In this document: in pieces, positions 1-10,249 of the stretch
How positions within the stretch are numbered: position 1 is the stretch's first letter
Layout of the letters: each line of letters opens with the position of its first letter
Assembly: GCA_037200525.1 (NCBI GenBank)
Contig: JBBCGG010000001.1
Coordinates: 1,778,501-1,842,500 of the forward strand
Length of the DNA: 64,000 nt
Reading direction: 5' to 3'
Source: Methylocella sp.
GTDB taxonomy: Bacteria; Pseudomonadota; Alphaproteobacteria; Rhizobiales; Beijerinckiaceae
The notes under the pieces: model-generated
The model's input: the letters and a program-made list of their open reading frames with translations, nothing else
What the model was told of the DNA's origin: nothing
Databases searched by the model: none
Program-made: the position numbers and the translations under genes

Positions 1-1
1 G

Positions 2-154
2 GCGATGATCAGCGTCGGTTGGATCGGAAATGCCGCACTGCAGGCATTGGTGGGCAAGCGAAATATCCGCCGGGTGAGTGAGCTGCGTATTCCTCCGTTT
101 GAAATTGGGCTCTCCCGGGCTCAATTGGTGATCAACGCAACGATGAGAGGATAG
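2..154 (+). CDS. 3' end of an unidentified CDS (partial)
   Basis: An open frame enters from the left edge and ends at a TAG at 152-154, giving the last 50 residues of a protein. I do not recognise the family. The tail contains the hydrophobic stretch AMISVGWIGNAAL and a basic segment around GKRNIRRV. The next gene starts 7 bp downstream, and its ribosome-binding site lies inside this gene's 3' end, so the two probably share a transcript. The frame is plausible but not confirmed by any motif. Confidence 0.4.
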   Translation, partial: AMISVGWIGNAALQALVGKRNIRRVSELRIPPFEIGLSRAQLVINATMRG

Positions 155-161
155 TCCGCAA

Positions 162-545
162 ATGACTTACGCTGAAAAAACCGCCATTGGACGCCTCCTC
201 CATTCGAGCCTGGTCGCGCGCGATTGGGCTGCGCTCGGCGCGATGCTCGCGGAAAATGTCGTCTGGACGTTGCCGGGCGATAATCAGGTGTCGGGCGAAA
301 TTGCTGGCCGCGACGCGGTGATCGCCCATTTTCAGAAAATCGCAGCCTTCGGCGTGAATTTCAAACTCGAGCACATTCTCGTTAGCCGGGACAATGTCGC
401 GCTTGGCTTGCACAATACGGCGCGGCGCGGGGATGCTTTGCTCGATGAGCATCTGGCGACGGTCTGCTTACTTGACGGCGAAATCATCCGCGCCATTGAA
501 ACCTATTTGTCGGATGTCGAAGGCATGAACGCCTTTTTCGCGTGA
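162..545 (+). CDS. SnoaL-like/NTF2-fold protein
   Basis: This 127-residue protein has the length and pattern of the SnoaL-like (NTF2 fold) family: an N-terminal helix (EKTAIGRLLHSSLVARDW), then the LAENVVWTLPGD segment and the GRDAVIAHFQKI segment that line the family's cone-shaped pocket. Members are small-molecule isomerases, hydrolases or binding proteins, and the substrate cannot be read from sequence. The start is supported by a GAGAGGATAG ribosome-binding site just upstream. It follows the partial upstream gene by only 7 bp, which suggests one operon. Fold assignment is fairly firm; function is unknown. Confidence 0.75.
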   Translation: MTYAEKTAIGRLLHSSLVARDWAALGAMLAENVVWTLPGDNQVSGEIAGRDAVIAHFQKIAAFGVNFKLEHILVSRDNVALGLHNTARRGDALLDEHLATVCLLDGEIIRAIETYLSDVEGMNAFFA

Positions 546-596
546 AGGAAAAAGGGCTCTCGGCATCGTTTGATCCATCGAAGCGCCGGCCTTTCG

Positions 597-1544
597 CTAC
601 TGACAAAACTTCGATGTTCCATCGCTTCCGCGTGGTTCGAGATCAAAGTGCCAATGGTTGGCGTGAAAGGCGTCGGAGCCCGGACCTAGCGCCGTATGGA
701 AATAGCCGCAAGCTGCGGAGCGGGCGGCGCGGTCGAATCCGCGCTCCGTCTCGTCGGCCATTTTCCCGACCTGATATGTCCTCCCGCCCGTAAATTTGAT
801 TTCGGCGATGTCGATCGCGAGACCCGTAGCATGCGCGCTCAGCTTCGCGCCCACGACGTGGTCGCGGGTTCTGCATTCGAAGCCGGGGCCGGTCCCAATC
901 GCAATGATGGAAGCGTCAAATGCGCCTTTGGCGAGGGGGACTAGCAGTTCATTCGTGAAATTGGCGAAGGTCGCGGCGGTAATGCAAGCTACCGTCGGAC
1001 GATCCGGCAAATCGACGCGCTGCCCGCCTCGGAGCGTCAGAGCCTCAAGCGTAACCGGTTGCGCAATAAGGCAGCGCCGATCGCTCGACGCCTCAATCGC
1101 GGCCGGCTTTGCGACGACGCCTTGGGCCGCGAGCGTTTCCATGCAGCCCTCTGACGTTGCAGGCGCTGGGGCTGCGAGCGGCTCAGGCGGGCGGGCGACC
1201 TCGGCTGGCTTTGGCGATTTTGGTCTTTCGGGAGGAAGAGGAACGTCCGCCCTCTCGTCCCGTGGAAGCTCGATGGGAGCAGACTTAGCGTCGGATAACG
1301 TAAAGCTCTGCAAGACGCAGATAAGCGCGACGCTCAGCAAGATACGTTGGCGGGAGACCTCGCTAGAATTCGCCTGCGCGGGGTTTTTCTCGCGCTTTGT
1401 TTCGATTTCAAATCTGATGGCGTTTCTCCTGTCTGCAACGAACAATATTCTCGAAGCAAAATAGTTCGCTCGCGCGAGGAGAAGTTCTGAGCCAAACGTG
1501 CGAGCGGTCCGCGGCGCGGGGCTGGACAGGATGTGGCAAAGCAC
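597..1544 (-). CDS. Extensin-like family protein, exported
   Basis: The C-terminal half matches the bacterial extensin-like domain: SEGCMETL, then VACITAATFANFTNELL, the SAHATGLAIDIAEIKF segment, and the final HANHWHFDLEPRG motif. The His/Asp pattern (HATGLAIDIA and HWHFD) resembles D-Ala-D-Ala carboxypeptidase/peptidase-M15-like folds, so a cell-wall role is possible. A Pro-rich linker (about residues 95-125) precedes the domain, and a hydrophobic signal-like segment (RILLSVALICVLQSF) lies near residue 67. The first ATG gives an unusually long N-terminus; the true start is probably a non-ATG codon nearer the signal segment, so the first ~50 residues are doubtful. Export to the periplasm is inferred. 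Confidence 0.75.
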   Translation of the reverse strand: MLCHILSSPAPRTARTFGSELLLARANYFASRILFVADRRNAIRFEIETKREKNPAQANSSEVSRQRILLSVALICVLQSFTLSDAKSAPIELPRDERADVPLPPERPKSPKPAEVARPPEPLAAPAPATSEGCMETLAAQGVVAKPAAIEASSDRRCLIAQPVTLEALTLRGGQRVDLPDRPTVACITAATFANFTNELLVPLAKGAFDASIIAIGTGPGFECRTRDHVVGAKLSAHATGLAIDIAEIKFTGGRTYQVGKMADETERGFDRAARSAACGYFHTALGPGSDAFHANHWHFDLEPRGSDGTSKFCQ

Positions 1545-1620
1545 GCGATAAGATTCGGCGCAGCATCAAATGCGCGCAGGCGCTAAAAGCCTGAAAAGAG
1601 CAATCATGGGAGTGAAGCCA

Positions 1621-2100
1621 ATGCATATCGGGACGATTGTCGCCGCGACGCTTTTGAGTATTGCCGCGGGCTCCGCCTCCGCCGCCTCAGTGACGAAAAG
1701 CATTGATGTCAACGCCCCGCCGGCAAAGGTGTGGGCGATGATCGGTCCGTTCTGCTCGATCAGCGCTTGGCATCCGGCCATCGGCACGTGCACTTCGGAT
1801 GGTAAGCCGGAGCCAACCCGCACGCTCGTCACCAAAGATGGCGCAGCTACTTTTGTAGAGCTGGAGACCGCCCGCGACGACAAAGGGATGAGCTATTCCT
1901 ACGCCATCAAGTCAAGCCCGCTGCCGCTCAGCAATTACCTCTCGACGATCAAGGTCGTTCCCAAGGGCGACGGCATGTCGACGATCACCTGGTTCAGCAC
2001 TTTCACGCCGGTGAGCGGCAAGGAAGCTGATGCGGACACCGCCGTTAGCGGCATCTATCAATCCGGCCTTGACGCGGTGAAAGCCAAAGCCGCCATGTAG
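1621..2100 (+). CDS. Secreted SRPBCC (START/Bet v1-like) protein
   Basis: The 159-residue product begins with a clear signal peptide (MHIGTIVAATLLSIAAGSA, cut after ASA). An SRPBCC fold follows: the opening strand SVTKSIDVNAPPAKVWAMIG is typical of polyketide cyclase/dehydrase-type lipid-transport proteins, and the C-terminal helix is SGIYQSGLDAVKAKAAM. I chose the ATG at 1621 over in-frame ATGs at 1570 and 1606 because a GGGAG ribosome-binding site sits 8 bp before it and the signal peptide then starts correctly. Probable role: binding a hydrophobic ligand in the periplasm. No operon partner is evident. Confidence 0.75.
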   Translation: MHIGTIVAATLLSIAAGSASAASVTKSIDVNAPPAKVWAMIGPFCSISAWHPAIGTCTSDGKPEPTRTLVTKDGAATFVELETARDDKGMSYSYAIKSSPLPLSNYLSTIKVVPKGDGMSTITWFSTFTPVSGKEADADTAVSGIYQSGLDAVKAKAAM

Positions 2101-2522
2101 GAAGCGTAAGGGCCACCATCCCTCGCTTGCCTTGGGTTCGCCATCGCCTGACCGCGGCTTATGACGCCTCGGCTGCGGAAGTCTTCGCGAATCCCGCCGG
2201 TTTCGGCTGGACTCGCTTGCATCGCAGCCGCAGGAAACCGCCTTCCCGAAACCGCCAGAACATGATGTCGGAAATTACCCAAGCGCTGGTCACACCCCGC
2301 GAGCGTGACCGGCGAAGTGGCGTGCCGCCGGCCAGCGCGACGACATCCACTGCTTGACCGCCATTGAATAGATAGACGAAACGACGTTTGAACCTGCGGC
2401 CGTCACTCATTGGAGTTGAGCGGAACTGCTCTACGGCCAAATGACTGACGGCGAGAGCACCTGGCTACTGGCTGGATGACTCCGCTCTTCGTAAGCGCGA
2501 CCGCTCAACTAAAGAACTATCC
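2101..2522. other. Intergenic, no supported gene
   Basis: About 420 bp between the SRPBCC gene and a convergent small secreted-protein gene. Short open frames exist on both strands but show no ribosome-binding site, signal peptide or family pattern. No convincing terminator or repeat was seen. Confidence 0.5.
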
Positions 2523-2753
2523 TTAATCGTCGTGGCAGATTTCGAGCGTGTCCAACGATGGCGTCCCCTCGGGCGTCGTTGAAGGCTCACCCCGCGTGCA
2601 ATTGTTCCTCGGGACATATTTTTCATTCGCCGGACGTTCTTTCTCTTCGATCGAGCGCCCGGATTGCTCCCTTGGCTCCTCGCTCTGAGCATAGCTGATG
2701 CCCATCGAAGCCGCGAGAAAGACAATGGCTCCAAGCAATTGAATCGTCTTCAT
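2523..2753 (-). CDS. Small secreted hypothetical protein
   Basis: A 76-residue product with a typical signal peptide (MKTIQLLGAIVFLAASMGI, cleavage after SYAQ) and a short, charged mature part ending in GTPSLDTLEICHDD, with two cysteines (NNCTRG and EICHDD) that could form a disulphide. A GGGGGAGAAAATC ribosome-binding site precedes the ATG. The C-terminal GTP-x-LD...IC pattern is echoed in the small secreted protein at 14,484-14,738, suggesting a distant paralogous pair. Function unknown. Confidence 0.6.
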   Translation of the reverse strand: MKTIQLLGAIVFLAASMGISYAQSEEPREQSGRSIEEKERPANEKYVPRNNCTRGEPSTTPEGTPSLDTLEICHDD

Positions 2754-2953
2754 GATTTTCTCCCCCTATTTAAGACAGGCATCCTCCCCAGAAACCCGCG
2801 CAAATAAACGATCCGAACAAGGAATAGTTCCGCTTCGGCTGATATTTAATATCATTTGGTGACGGATTACCTGAAGTGAAATTAAATTTCGCTTCGGGGC
2901 AGTCGCCGCCGAAGACGTTTTGCGCTTCGGTTCGTGAGAACTGCTGATGCCTC

Positions 2954-4318
2954 TCAACCGGCCCTCCGGCGGCCCGAGCTAGCTCGCCCGAATCTGGCTG
3001 AAGCCGAGCAGAATCGCGGGATGAACATTCTTGGAATGATCAGGCCAAAGCCCATCGCCAGAGTAATGAGGAACGCCGTCATTCCGTCCTTGAACACCGC
3101 AGGGAGCAGACCGAAAGGAGCGCGCCCATCGAGAGTCATCAGTTCGGCGAGGCCGCCCGCCATTTGGAAGATGAAGACGCCCGGTATCAGCGACACCACC
3201 GACGCGAAGGCGACCGCCGCGAAAGGCAGCCGCAACCGATCCGCGGCCTGCGTGGTGATAATCCCCGCCACAAGGCAAGCGACGAACGCTCCAGCCTCAA
3301 CGCTGGCGCCTAATGCCGAGATCATGCCCCAGCGGCACGCATGGGCGAGCATTCCGACAAGAATCGGGATCGGCAGCATCCGCCACGGCATTGAGAAAAA
3401 TGCGCCATATGCCGCAACGGCGACGCCGGCGGCGGCCACGTCACACAGAAACGGAGCCGAGCTTGAAGACTCTGAAACGGGCACGGTCACGCCGCCGAGC
3501 GAAAGACCAAGGAGCAAACCCGCGCAAATCATGAGAATGATCAGGCTCGCATAGCCAATGCGCGCCGCCCCAAGCACAATGCGCGTCCGGGCAAGATCAA
3601 GCATGCCATTGAGGAGATGCGGGCCGGGCACCAGCACCATGCACGGACATACCGCGATAAGGCGCAACGAAGGGCTGAGATTAAATTTTGCGACGATCGC
3701 GCCAATGACGCCGGCAAGCAATGCGGCGCACAAAGGCGGCGCGAATGGACTGGCGGTTACCTTTGCCACTCCGCGCCGCAGAACAGCGCCCGCCCCCGCG
3801 CTGAACGCGATCAGAATAAGGCTAAGCGGGTCAGCGGCGCCAAAGATGACCCCCAGCGCCGCGGCTCCAGCGGCCGCCAGCAATGCGAAACGCACAATCG
3901 AGACGGGCGGATATTGCGTGATCGCCTCAAGATCCGATCGCGCCGCTTCGGCATTGATCCGCCCATCGCGGAGATCGTCGATCACATTCATCGTCGCTGC
4001 GACTTTGTTCATGTCGACGCCTGTGGGCGCGACGGCGATAATCTCGAAATGGACGCCGGCGTCGTCCTCGATGCGGAGGGTCAACTCCCCCCAATGCGGA
4101 AAGAGAATCGCCTGAAAGCCCAGAGCCTCGGCGAGATGCGTTGCGGCCGCCGCCATTTGCTCAGTCGTCTGGCCGTTGACCATTAGAAGCCTGAGGCAGG
4201 TCAGGATCAGATCCGCGGCGTCTTTCCGCGACAGCGTTGCACAAGAAGGCGCGGCTGCGGGATCCCGCGGCGCATCGGGCGAATGCGCGGCGTTTCTCCC
4301 CGCGTCGGAATTGCTCAT
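2954..4318 (-). CDS. ThrE-type threonine/serine exporter family protein
   Basis: This 454-residue membrane protein has the layout of the ThrE (DUF1212) family: a soluble N-terminal domain with the LRLLMVNGQTTEQMAAAATH helix and the VAPTGVDMNKVAATMNVIDDL stretch, followed by about ten hydrophobic segments. Family members export threonine, serine or small dipeptides from the cytoplasm by proton antiport. Here both halves (ThrE and ThrE_2-like) are in one polypeptide. Its start lies 18 bp after the fumC stop on the same strand, so it is probably co-transcribed with maeA and fumC. The substrate is inferred from the family only. Confidence 0.8.
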   Translation of the reverse strand: MSNSDAGRNAAHSPDAPRDPAAAPSCATLSRKDAADLILTCLRLLMVNGQTTEQMAAAATHLAEALGFQAILFPHWGELTLRIEDDAGVHFEIIAVAPTGVDMNKVAATMNVIDDLRDGRINAEAARSDLEAITQYPPVSIVRFALLAAAGAAALGVIFGAADPLSLILIAFSAGAGAVLRRGVAKVTASPFAPPLCAALLAGVIGAIVAKFNLSPSLRLIAVCPCMVLVPGPHLLNGMLDLARTRIVLGAARIGYASLIILMICAGLLLGLSLGGVTVPVSESSSSAPFLCDVAAAGVAVAAYGAFFSMPWRMLPIPILVGMLAHACRWGMISALGASVEAGAFVACLVAGIITTQAADRLRLPFAAVAFASVVSLIPGVFIFQMAGGLAELMTLDGRAPFGLLPAVFKDGMTAFLITLAMGFGLIIPRMFIPRFCSASARFGRASSGRRRAG

Positions 4319-4336
4319 GCTTTCGCACGCAGTCTC

Positions 4337-5743
4337 TTACCCATTGGTTGCGACGTAGGGTTTGACCATCTTCACCGGGTCGACCACACGGTCGAATTCC
4401 TCTTCAGTGACGAATCCGAGTTTTAGAGCCGCAGCTTTTAGCGTGAGGTCATTGTCCATCGCGTAATGCGCGATTTTCGAGGCCTTGTCGTAGCCGATCA
4501 CTGGCGCCAGCGCCGTCACCAGCATCAACGAGCGGTCCACATACTCCTTGATCTTCTTGAGATTCGGCTTTGTTCCCTCAACCAGATATTTGCGGAAATT
4601 CACGCATCCATCGGTCATGATCGTGATTGAATGAGCGATGTTATAGATCATCAGCGGCTTATAGACGTTCATCTCCAGATAGCCGCCGGCCCCGCCGAAC
4701 CCGACCGCCACGTCATTCGCCATCACCTGCGCCGCGATCATCGTCAGCGCTTCGGCTTGCGTCGGATTGACTTTGCCCGGCATGATCGAGGAGCCTGGCT
4801 CATTCTCCGGAATCAGCAGTTCGGCGAAGCCTGCGCGAGGGCCGCAGGACATCAGCCGGATATCGTTGCCGATCTTATAGAGCGATGCCGCCAAGGTGCG
4901 GAGCGTGCCTGAGAGCTGCACCAAAGCATCATGGGCGCCCTGCACGGCGAACTTATTCGGCGCGGTGACGAAAGGCAGGCTCGTCAGTCTGGCGATTTCG
5001 GCGGCGGCCGCTTCGGCAAATCCCGGCGCCGCGTTGATGCCGGTGCCGACGGCCGTACCGCCTAGCGCCAGGCGGTAGACGCCTTTCAGCGCGTCGTCGA
5101 TGCGCTCCAGATCGTCCGCGAGCATGGCCGCATAGCCAGACCATTCCTGTCCGAGCGTGATCGGCGTTGCATCCTGCATATGAGTGCGGCCGATCTTGAC
5201 GATATCGGCCCAATCCGCGGCCTTCGCCGCAATGGCGTCGCGCAGGGCCTTCACCGCGGGGATCAGGCGCTGCGTGACATTGATCGCGGCGGCCATATAC
5301 ATCGCGGAGGGAAACGTGTCGTTCGACGATTGCGACATGTTGACGTGATCGTTTGGATGAACCGGAGTCTTGCCGCCAAGCGGCGCGCCGGCGAGCTGGC
5401 TGCAGCGATTGGATATCACCTCGTTCACATTCATGTTGAACTGCGTGCCGCTGCCGGTCATCCACACGTGCAGCGGGAACATGTCCTGATGCTGGCCGGC
5501 TAGAATCTCGTCGCAAACCTCGACGATCAGACTATGGGCGCGATCGTCGAGCCTCTTGCCGGCATGGTTGGCGTTAGCCGCCGCCTTCTTCAAGATCGCG
5601 TATGCGCCGATCATTTCCCGAGGCATCAGATCCTTGCCGATGCTGAAATGCTCCAGCGACCGCTGGGTCTGCGCGCCCCAGAGCTTGTCGGCAGGCACGC
5701 GAACCTCACCGAGGCTATCGGTTTCGGTGCGAAAGTCAGTCAT
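4337..5743 (-). CDS. fumC: Fumarate hydratase class II
   Basis: Interconverts fumarate and (S)-malate in the TCA cycle (cytoplasmic, iron-independent class II enzyme). The 468-residue product has the normal FumC length and all three conserved regions: [14 protein letters not shown] near residue 98, [13 protein letters not shown] near 138, and the superfamily signature [11 protein letters not shown] near 320 carrying the catalytic-loop serine. The open frame extends upstream, but the ATG at 5743 is preceded by AGGAG with 7-bp spacing and gives the canonical N-terminus [19 protein letters not shown]. It sits between maeA (133 bp upstream) and a ThrE-type exporter (18 bp downstream) on the same strand, a malate-centred cluster. 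Confidence 0.95.
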   Translation of the reverse strand: MTDFRTETDSLGEVRVPADKLWGAQTQRSLEHFSIGKDLMPREMIGAYAILKKAAANANHAGKRLDDRAHSLIVEVCDEILAGQHQDMFPLHVWMTGSGTQFNMNVNEVISNRCSQLAGAPLGGKTPVHPNDHVNMSQSSNDTFPSAMYMAAAINVTQRLIPAVKALRDAIAAKAADWADIVKIGRTHMQDATPITLGQEWSGYAAMLADDLERIDDALKGVYRLALGGTAVGTGINAAPGFAEAAAAEIARLTSLPFVTAPNKFAVQGAHDALVQLSGTLRTLAASLYKIGNDIRLMSCGPRAGFAELLIPENEPGSSIMPGKVNPTQAEALTMIAAQVMANDVAVGFGGAGGYLEMNVYKPLMIYNIAHSITIMTDGCVNFRKYLVEGTKPNLKKIKEYVDRSLMLVTALAPVIGYDKASKIAHYAMDNDLTLKAAALKLGFVTEEEFDRVVDPVKMVKPYVATNG

Positions 5744-5876
5744 GGTCATTCTCCTGAGCCGTGGAGACGCATCCTTAGGCCGCGCGCGTCGACGGATGGA
5801 GGATAAGGGCGGTCGCGGCGGTCGTCCAGCAACCATGCGCGAGATAGGCGCGGCGCCTCGCCCGAACGAGATCGGC

Positions 5877-7574
5877 TTAACCCCGCTTTTTATAGGGCCG
5901 ATAGCGCGGCTCCCAAACATGGGCGCGGATGCGCTCGGCCAAGGCCGCGTCATCGCAGGGCTCGGCAAGGCCATCCGCTTGCGCTTGGCGCGCAACTGCT
6001 GTCGCGACCGCAACCGCCACCGCGCGCAATTGATCCACAGAAGGCAGCAGCGGCCCGTTCTTGTCGTTCTTTGTCGGGGATAATTCGGCCACAGCCTTGC
6101 CGGCTGCCGCAAACATAGCGTCGTTGATGCGGCGCGCTCCAACGGCCAGGACGCCAAGGCCCACGCCGGGAAAAACGTAAGAATTATTGGTTTGGTTCAT
6201 CGGTACCGGCTTGCCATTCCATGTGACTGGCGGAAAGGCGGTTCCCGTGCCAATCAGCGCCCGCCCATCGGTCCATGCCAAAAGTTGCTCCGGCGTCGCC
6301 TCGCTGCGCGATGTCGGATTCGACAGCGGGAAAATCACGGGGCGGTCGACGTTTGCGGCCATAGCGCGCACGATCGGTTCGTTGAAGGCGCCGCCCTGGG
6401 CTGAGACGCCGATCAGCGCCGTCGGCTTGGCGTTCACCATGACGTCGAAAAGACTGATCTCATTTGGCTTGGCGAGCGTCCAGCCGGCCACGGCTTCCCG
6501 CGTCTGAACAAAGGGCGCCTGCGCGGGGCGAATGCCCGACATGCCTTCGACAAGCAGCCCGTCGCGATCGACGGCATAGAAACGGCTCCTCGCCTCGGCC
6601 TCACTCAAGCCGCCTTCGATCATCGTCCGCAGCAAAAGCGAGGCGATCCCGCATCCCGCAGAGCCCGCGCCGAGAAAGGCGATCCGTTGATCCGTCAGCT
6701 TTACGCCCGTCACATTGATCGCGGCGAGAAGCGTCGCGGCGGCGATCGCCGCCGTGCCCTGGATATCGTCGTTGAAGGTGCAAAGGCGATCGCGGTAGCG
6801 CTCGAGGAGGGGACCGGCGTTGGGCCCGGCGAAATCCTCCCACTGCAGAAGAACGTTCGGCCAACGCTCGGAAACGGCGGAGACGAACTCCTCGACAAAA
6901 GCATCATATTCGGCGCCGCGCACCCGCTCGTGCCGCCAGCCGATATAGAGCGGATCGTCCAGACGATCCTGATTGTTGGTTCCAACGTCGAGAAGGATGG
7001 GCAAGGTTTGATTGGGATGAATTCCGGCGCAACCCGTATAGAGGGAGAGTTTGCCGATTGGGATCCCCATGCCGCCGGCCCCTTGGTCTCCAAGCCCCAG
7101 GATGCGCTCGCCATCGCTGACGACAATGATGCGAACGGCGTCCAACCGCGAATCGGCCAGAATTTCGCGGATGCGCCGCTTGTTCGGATAGCTTAGAAAC
7201 AATCCGCGCGGCTTGCGCCAGATCTCGCTAAAACGCTGACAACCCTCGCCGACCGTCGGCGTGTAGGCCAATGGCAATATCTCCTTGAGATTGCCTACCA
7301 GCAACGCGTAAAACAGCGTTTCATTGGTGTCCTGCAAATCGCGCAAGAAGGCGTAACGTTCAAAATTCGTCTCAAAAGCGCGCAAGACTTTAAGCCGCCG
7401 CGCCATCTGCTGGTCGAGCGAGCCGATGTGCGGCGGCAACAGCCCATGCAAATGGAAAAGATCGCGCTCCTCTTCAGTGAAAGCGGTTCCTTTATTGAGC
7501 ATGGGTTGGTTGATCAAAGCGAAGCCGGTCAGATCAGTCTCGAGAGGGGAGTCCATGCTAGGGGCTGTCGTCAT
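5877..7574 (-). CDS. maeA: NAD-dependent malic enzyme
   Basis: Oxidatively decarboxylates malate to pyruvate, with NAD the likely cofactor. The 565 residues match the length of the SfcA/MaeA single-domain class, not the longer MaeB type with a phosphotransacetylase tail. Visible motifs include the tyrosine region [12 protein letters not shown], the malate-binding [12 protein letters not shown]-like loop ([20 protein letters not shown]), the metal-site [10 protein letters not shown], and a Rossmann loop [21 protein letters not shown] lies 5 bp before the ATG. The gene is followed by fumC, so fumarate to malate to pyruvate conversion may be co-expressed. Cofactor specificity is family inference. 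Confidence 0.93.
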   Translation of the reverse strand: MTTAPSMDSPLETDLTGFALINQPMLNKGTAFTEEERDLFHLHGLLPPHIGSLDQQMARRLKVLRAFETNFERYAFLRDLQDTNETLFYALLVGNLKEILPLAYTPTVGEGCQRFSEIWRKPRGLFLSYPNKRRIREILADSRLDAVRIIVVSDGERILGLGDQGAGGMGIPIGKLSLYTGCAGIHPNQTLPILLDVGTNNQDRLDDPLYIGWRHERVRGAEYDAFVEEFVSAVSERWPNVLLQWEDFAGPNAGPLLERYRDRLCTFNDDIQGTAAIAAATLLAAINVTGVKLTDQRIAFLGAGSAGCGIASLLLRTMIEGGLSEAEARSRFYAVDRDGLLVEGMSGIRPAQAPFVQTREAVAGWTLAKPNEISLFDVMVNAKPTALIGVSAQGGAFNEPIVRAMAANVDRPVIFPLSNPTSRSEATPEQLLAWTDGRALIGTGTAFPPVTWNGKPVPMNQTNNSYVFPGVGLGVLAVGARRINDAMFAAAGKAVAELSPTKNDKNGPLLPSVDQLRAVAVAVATAVARQAQADGLAEPCDDAALAERIRAHVWEPRYRPYKKRG

Positions 7575-8106
7575 TGTACTTTTTCCTGACTACGCGCCGG
7601 CCAAAATCCGGGGCCGCGAACAAGGCGGATAGCGCGATCGGTTCCATCATCGTTCAGACCGTGCGAAGATGCGCCGCCCGCGCTGTCTGCGCACGCACCT
7701 CCTCGCACAACATGGCGTCGTCGATCAAGGAATGGCCACAGGATGTCAGTTGCTTTTGTTTGGGGAGCAGCGACGTTAAAACCCGCCGCTCCAGCTTAGC
7801 CTTGCTACAGCGTTGCGCGATTCTAACGCCAATGTGACCGAAGCACAGCGCGGCGATGCCAGACGCGTTTTCTATACAGCAGAGTTCGTTACCTGCACCC
7901 ACATGAAATTAGCATTAGGTCGGCGCTCACGCAATTAACGCATGTCTTAATCAGCTAACTCATGGCGCGGAGCCGGTAATCGTGGTTGATTGACGCCTCG
8001 GCTTTCGATACTTGCAACCATAACTTCTGATGGCGTCCCGATTGCGGTTCTGCATAATGGCCGCTCTGCCTTGAGATGCCTGCATCAGAATTAAAGGAGC
8101 TCGATC
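7575..8106. other. Divergent intergenic region maeA/poxB
   Basis: About 530 bp between the divergently transcribed maeA and poxB. It must hold both promoters. The last 200 bp before poxB are comparatively AT-rich. Short open frames here lack initiation signals. I could not define a specific operator. Confidence 0.5.
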
Positions 8107-9837
8107 ATGAAGACCGTGGCGGATCAATTTGCGGAGACGCTTGCGGCGGCGGGCGTCAAGCGAATCTATGGCATCGTCGGCGACAGCCTCAACGGACTGA
8201 CCGACTCGATCCGTCGCCAGGGCAAAATCGAATGGATCCATGTCAGGCACGAGGAAGTCGCCGCCTTCGCGGCCGGGGCTGAGGCGCATCTCACTGGCGA
8301 CCTTGCAGTCTGCGCGGGCAGCTGCGGGCCGGGGAATCTGCATCTCATCAATGGATTGTTCGATTGCCAACGGTCGCGCCTGCCGGTGCTCGCCATCGCC
8401 GCGCAGATTCCCTCGGCTGAGATCGGCTCCGGCTATTTCCAGGAAACTCATCCGCAGGATTTGTTCCGCGAATGCAGCCACTATTGCGAGCTGATCTCCG
8501 GCGCAAACCAGATGCCGCGCGTGCTCGAGATCGCCATCCGCACCGCGGTAGGCAAGCGCGGCGTCTCCGTCATCGTAATTCCGGGCGACGTCGCCCTCGA
8601 GCCCGCCATTGAAGCGCCTGCGCCTAAACTCTCCAGCCTTCTGCCGCCTCAGGCCCTTGTGACGCCGCCGCGCGCCGCTCTGACGCAGCTCGCCGATCTA
8701 CTCAACGGCAGCCGCCGCGTCACCGTTTTTTGCGGCTCGGGCTGTGAGGGCGCTCACGATCAGCTGATTGCGCTGGGCGATCGACTTAAATCGCCGATGG
8801 TTCATGCGCTCAAGGGCAAGGAGCATGTCGAGTGGGATAATCCCTATGACGTCGGCATGACCGGGCTGATTGGCTTCTCGTCCGGCTATTTCGCGATGAA
8901 CGACTGCGACGTCCTGCTCATGCTGGGGACTGACTTTCCCTATCGCCAGTTCTACCCGCAAGGGGGAGCGACGCGCATCGCGCAGATCGACATCAGGGCC
9001 GAACAGATCGGCCGCCGCGCCTCGGTTGATCTTGGTCTCGTCGGCGATGTCCGCTCGACGCTCGAGGCATTATTGCCGCTGCTCAATGAGAAAACCGATC
9101 GCGCGCATCTCGATCAAGCGCTGGAGCATTATCGCAAGGCGCGCGAAGGCCTCGATGCGCTTGCGGTCGGAACGCCTGGCAAGGTCATTCACCCGCAGCA
9201 AGTCGCCAGCGCGGTCAGCAAATTGGCCGCGGACGACGCCATCTTCACCTGCGATGTCGGCTTGCCGACGGTATGGGCCGCCCGCTATCTCGCGATGAAT
9301 GGCAAGCGGCGACTTATCGGGTCGTTCTGGCACGGCTCCATGGCCAATGCGATGGCGCAGACGATTGGCGCGCAAACGGCTTTCCCCGGCCGGCAGGTAA
9401 TTTCACTGTCGGGCGATGGCGGGTTCACAATGCTGATGGGCGACTTCCTCAGCATGGCGCAGCTTGGCCTGCCCGTAAAGGTGATCGTGTTCAACAATGG
9501 CGCTCTTGGTTTCATCGAGCTGGAACAGAAATCGAGCGGCTTCATCGATAATGGCACGGAGCTTAAGAACCCGAATTTCGCGGCGATGGCCGAAGCCGTT
9601 GGCGTGCGCGGAATCCGACTTGAGGATCCAGCCGACGTCGAGCGCGGCATAGCCGAGGCGCTCGCCCATGACGGGCCGGTGCTGGTCGACGCTGTGGTGA
9701 ACCGGCTGGAGCTCGCCATGCCGCCCAAGGTGACAGCCGAGATGGCCAAGGGCTTCACTCTCTATATGGTGAAGGCGGTGATGAGCGGCCGCGCCGACGC
9801 AGTCATCGATTTGGCGCGGACAAATCTCTGGCGCTGA
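8107..9837 (+). CDS. poxB: Pyruvate dehydrogenase (quinone)/pyruvate oxidase, ThDP enzyme
   Basis: Oxidative decarboxylation of pyruvate to acetate with electrons passed to ubiquinone at the membrane. The 576-residue product has the three-domain ThDP-oxidase layout: the N-terminal PYR domain ([20 protein letters not shown], and the active-site glutamate in [18 protein letters not shown]), a central FAD domain ([12 protein letters not shown], then [11 protein letters not shown]), and the C-terminal PP domain with the ThDP motif [11 protein letters not shown]...[10 protein letters not shown] strong AAAGGAGC ribosome-binding site precedes the ATG. The length and overall pattern fit PoxB better than acetolactate synthase. 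It is monocistronic. The neighbouring malic enzyme could supply pyruvate (inference). Confidence 0.88.
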   Translation: MKTVADQFAETLAAAGVKRIYGIVGDSLNGLTDSIRRQGKIEWIHVRHEEVAAFAAGAEAHLTGDLAVCAGSCGPGNLHLINGLFDCQRSRLPVLAIAAQIPSAEIGSGYFQETHPQDLFRECSHYCELISGANQMPRVLEIAIRTAVGKRGVSVIVIPGDVALEPAIEAPAPKLSSLLPPQALVTPPRAALTQLADLLNGSRRVTVFCGSGCEGAHDQLIALGDRLKSPMVHALKGKEHVEWDNPYDVGMTGLIGFSSGYFAMNDCDVLLMLGTDFPYRQFYPQGGATRIAQIDIRAEQIGRRASVDLGLVGDVRSTLEALLPLLNEKTDRAHLDQALEHYRKAREGLDALAVGTPGKVIHPQQVASAVSKLAADDAIFTCDVGLPTVWAARYLAMNGKRRLIGSFWHGSMANAMAQTIGAQTAFPGRQVISLSGDGGFTMLMGDFLSMAQLGLPVKVIVFNNGALGFIELEQKSSGFIDNGTELKNPNFAAMAEAVGVRGIRLEDPADVERGIAEALAHDGPVLVDAVVNRLELAMPPKVTAEMAKGFTLYMVKAVMSGRADAVIDLARTNLWR

Positions 9838-10094
9838 TTCTCCGAGGCGGACGTGGGCAGTCGCCGGCGGGTTTCCCAGCTCGCATGTTGAGGCCTAAAA
9901 CCCGGTAAATTGGCGACAGTCTCCGAGAAGCTTATCTTCGCGCGCGAAATGCGAGCGCTGGGCGTTGCTCGCCGATGCCGGACGCGCGGTCGCGACTGCG
10001 ATTGCTTTTGCGCGGAAATCGGTTGGGATGACGCAGGACAATCTTGTCGACCGCCTGCCTTTCGCGCGGCCAGGCGTCTGTCGACGACAAACAA

Positions 10095-10135
10095 AAAGAG
10101 CATGACTGCTTCAAGAGGAAGCCATCATGCTCTTT
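10095..10135 (-). terminator. Rho-independent terminator for the porin gene
   Basis: An 11-bp perfect inverted repeat (AAAGAGCATGA / TCATGCTCTTT) with an inner CTTC/GAAG extension. Read on the minus strand it is followed by a T-rich run (TTTTTGTTTGT). It lies about 115 bp after the porin stop codon. Confidence 0.75.
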
Positions 10136-10159
10136 AGCGATGCTGCGTTTTGGTAGCGC

Positions 10160-10190
10160 GCTATCAGCCGAACCTGCGTTCGGCTGAGAG
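10160..10190 (-). terminator. Hairpin downstream of the porin gene
   Basis: CAGCCGAAC and GTTCGGCTG form a 9-bp perfect stem with a 4-nt loop, 60 bp after the porin stop. It lacks a strong U-tract on either strand, so it may protect the 3' end of the mRNA or act as part of a tandem terminator. Confidence 0.5.
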
Positions 10191-10249
10191 ATTTAGGTCG
10201 CTCGTCCTGTCAGGCAGAGAGTCTAGCCAGCCAGGCGAGAGCGAGCGGC

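Noticed and set aside
2058-2440. Overlapping frames in the gap after the SRPBCC gene
   Set aside because: No initiation signals and no recognisable sequence; they look like chance frames in high-GC DNA.
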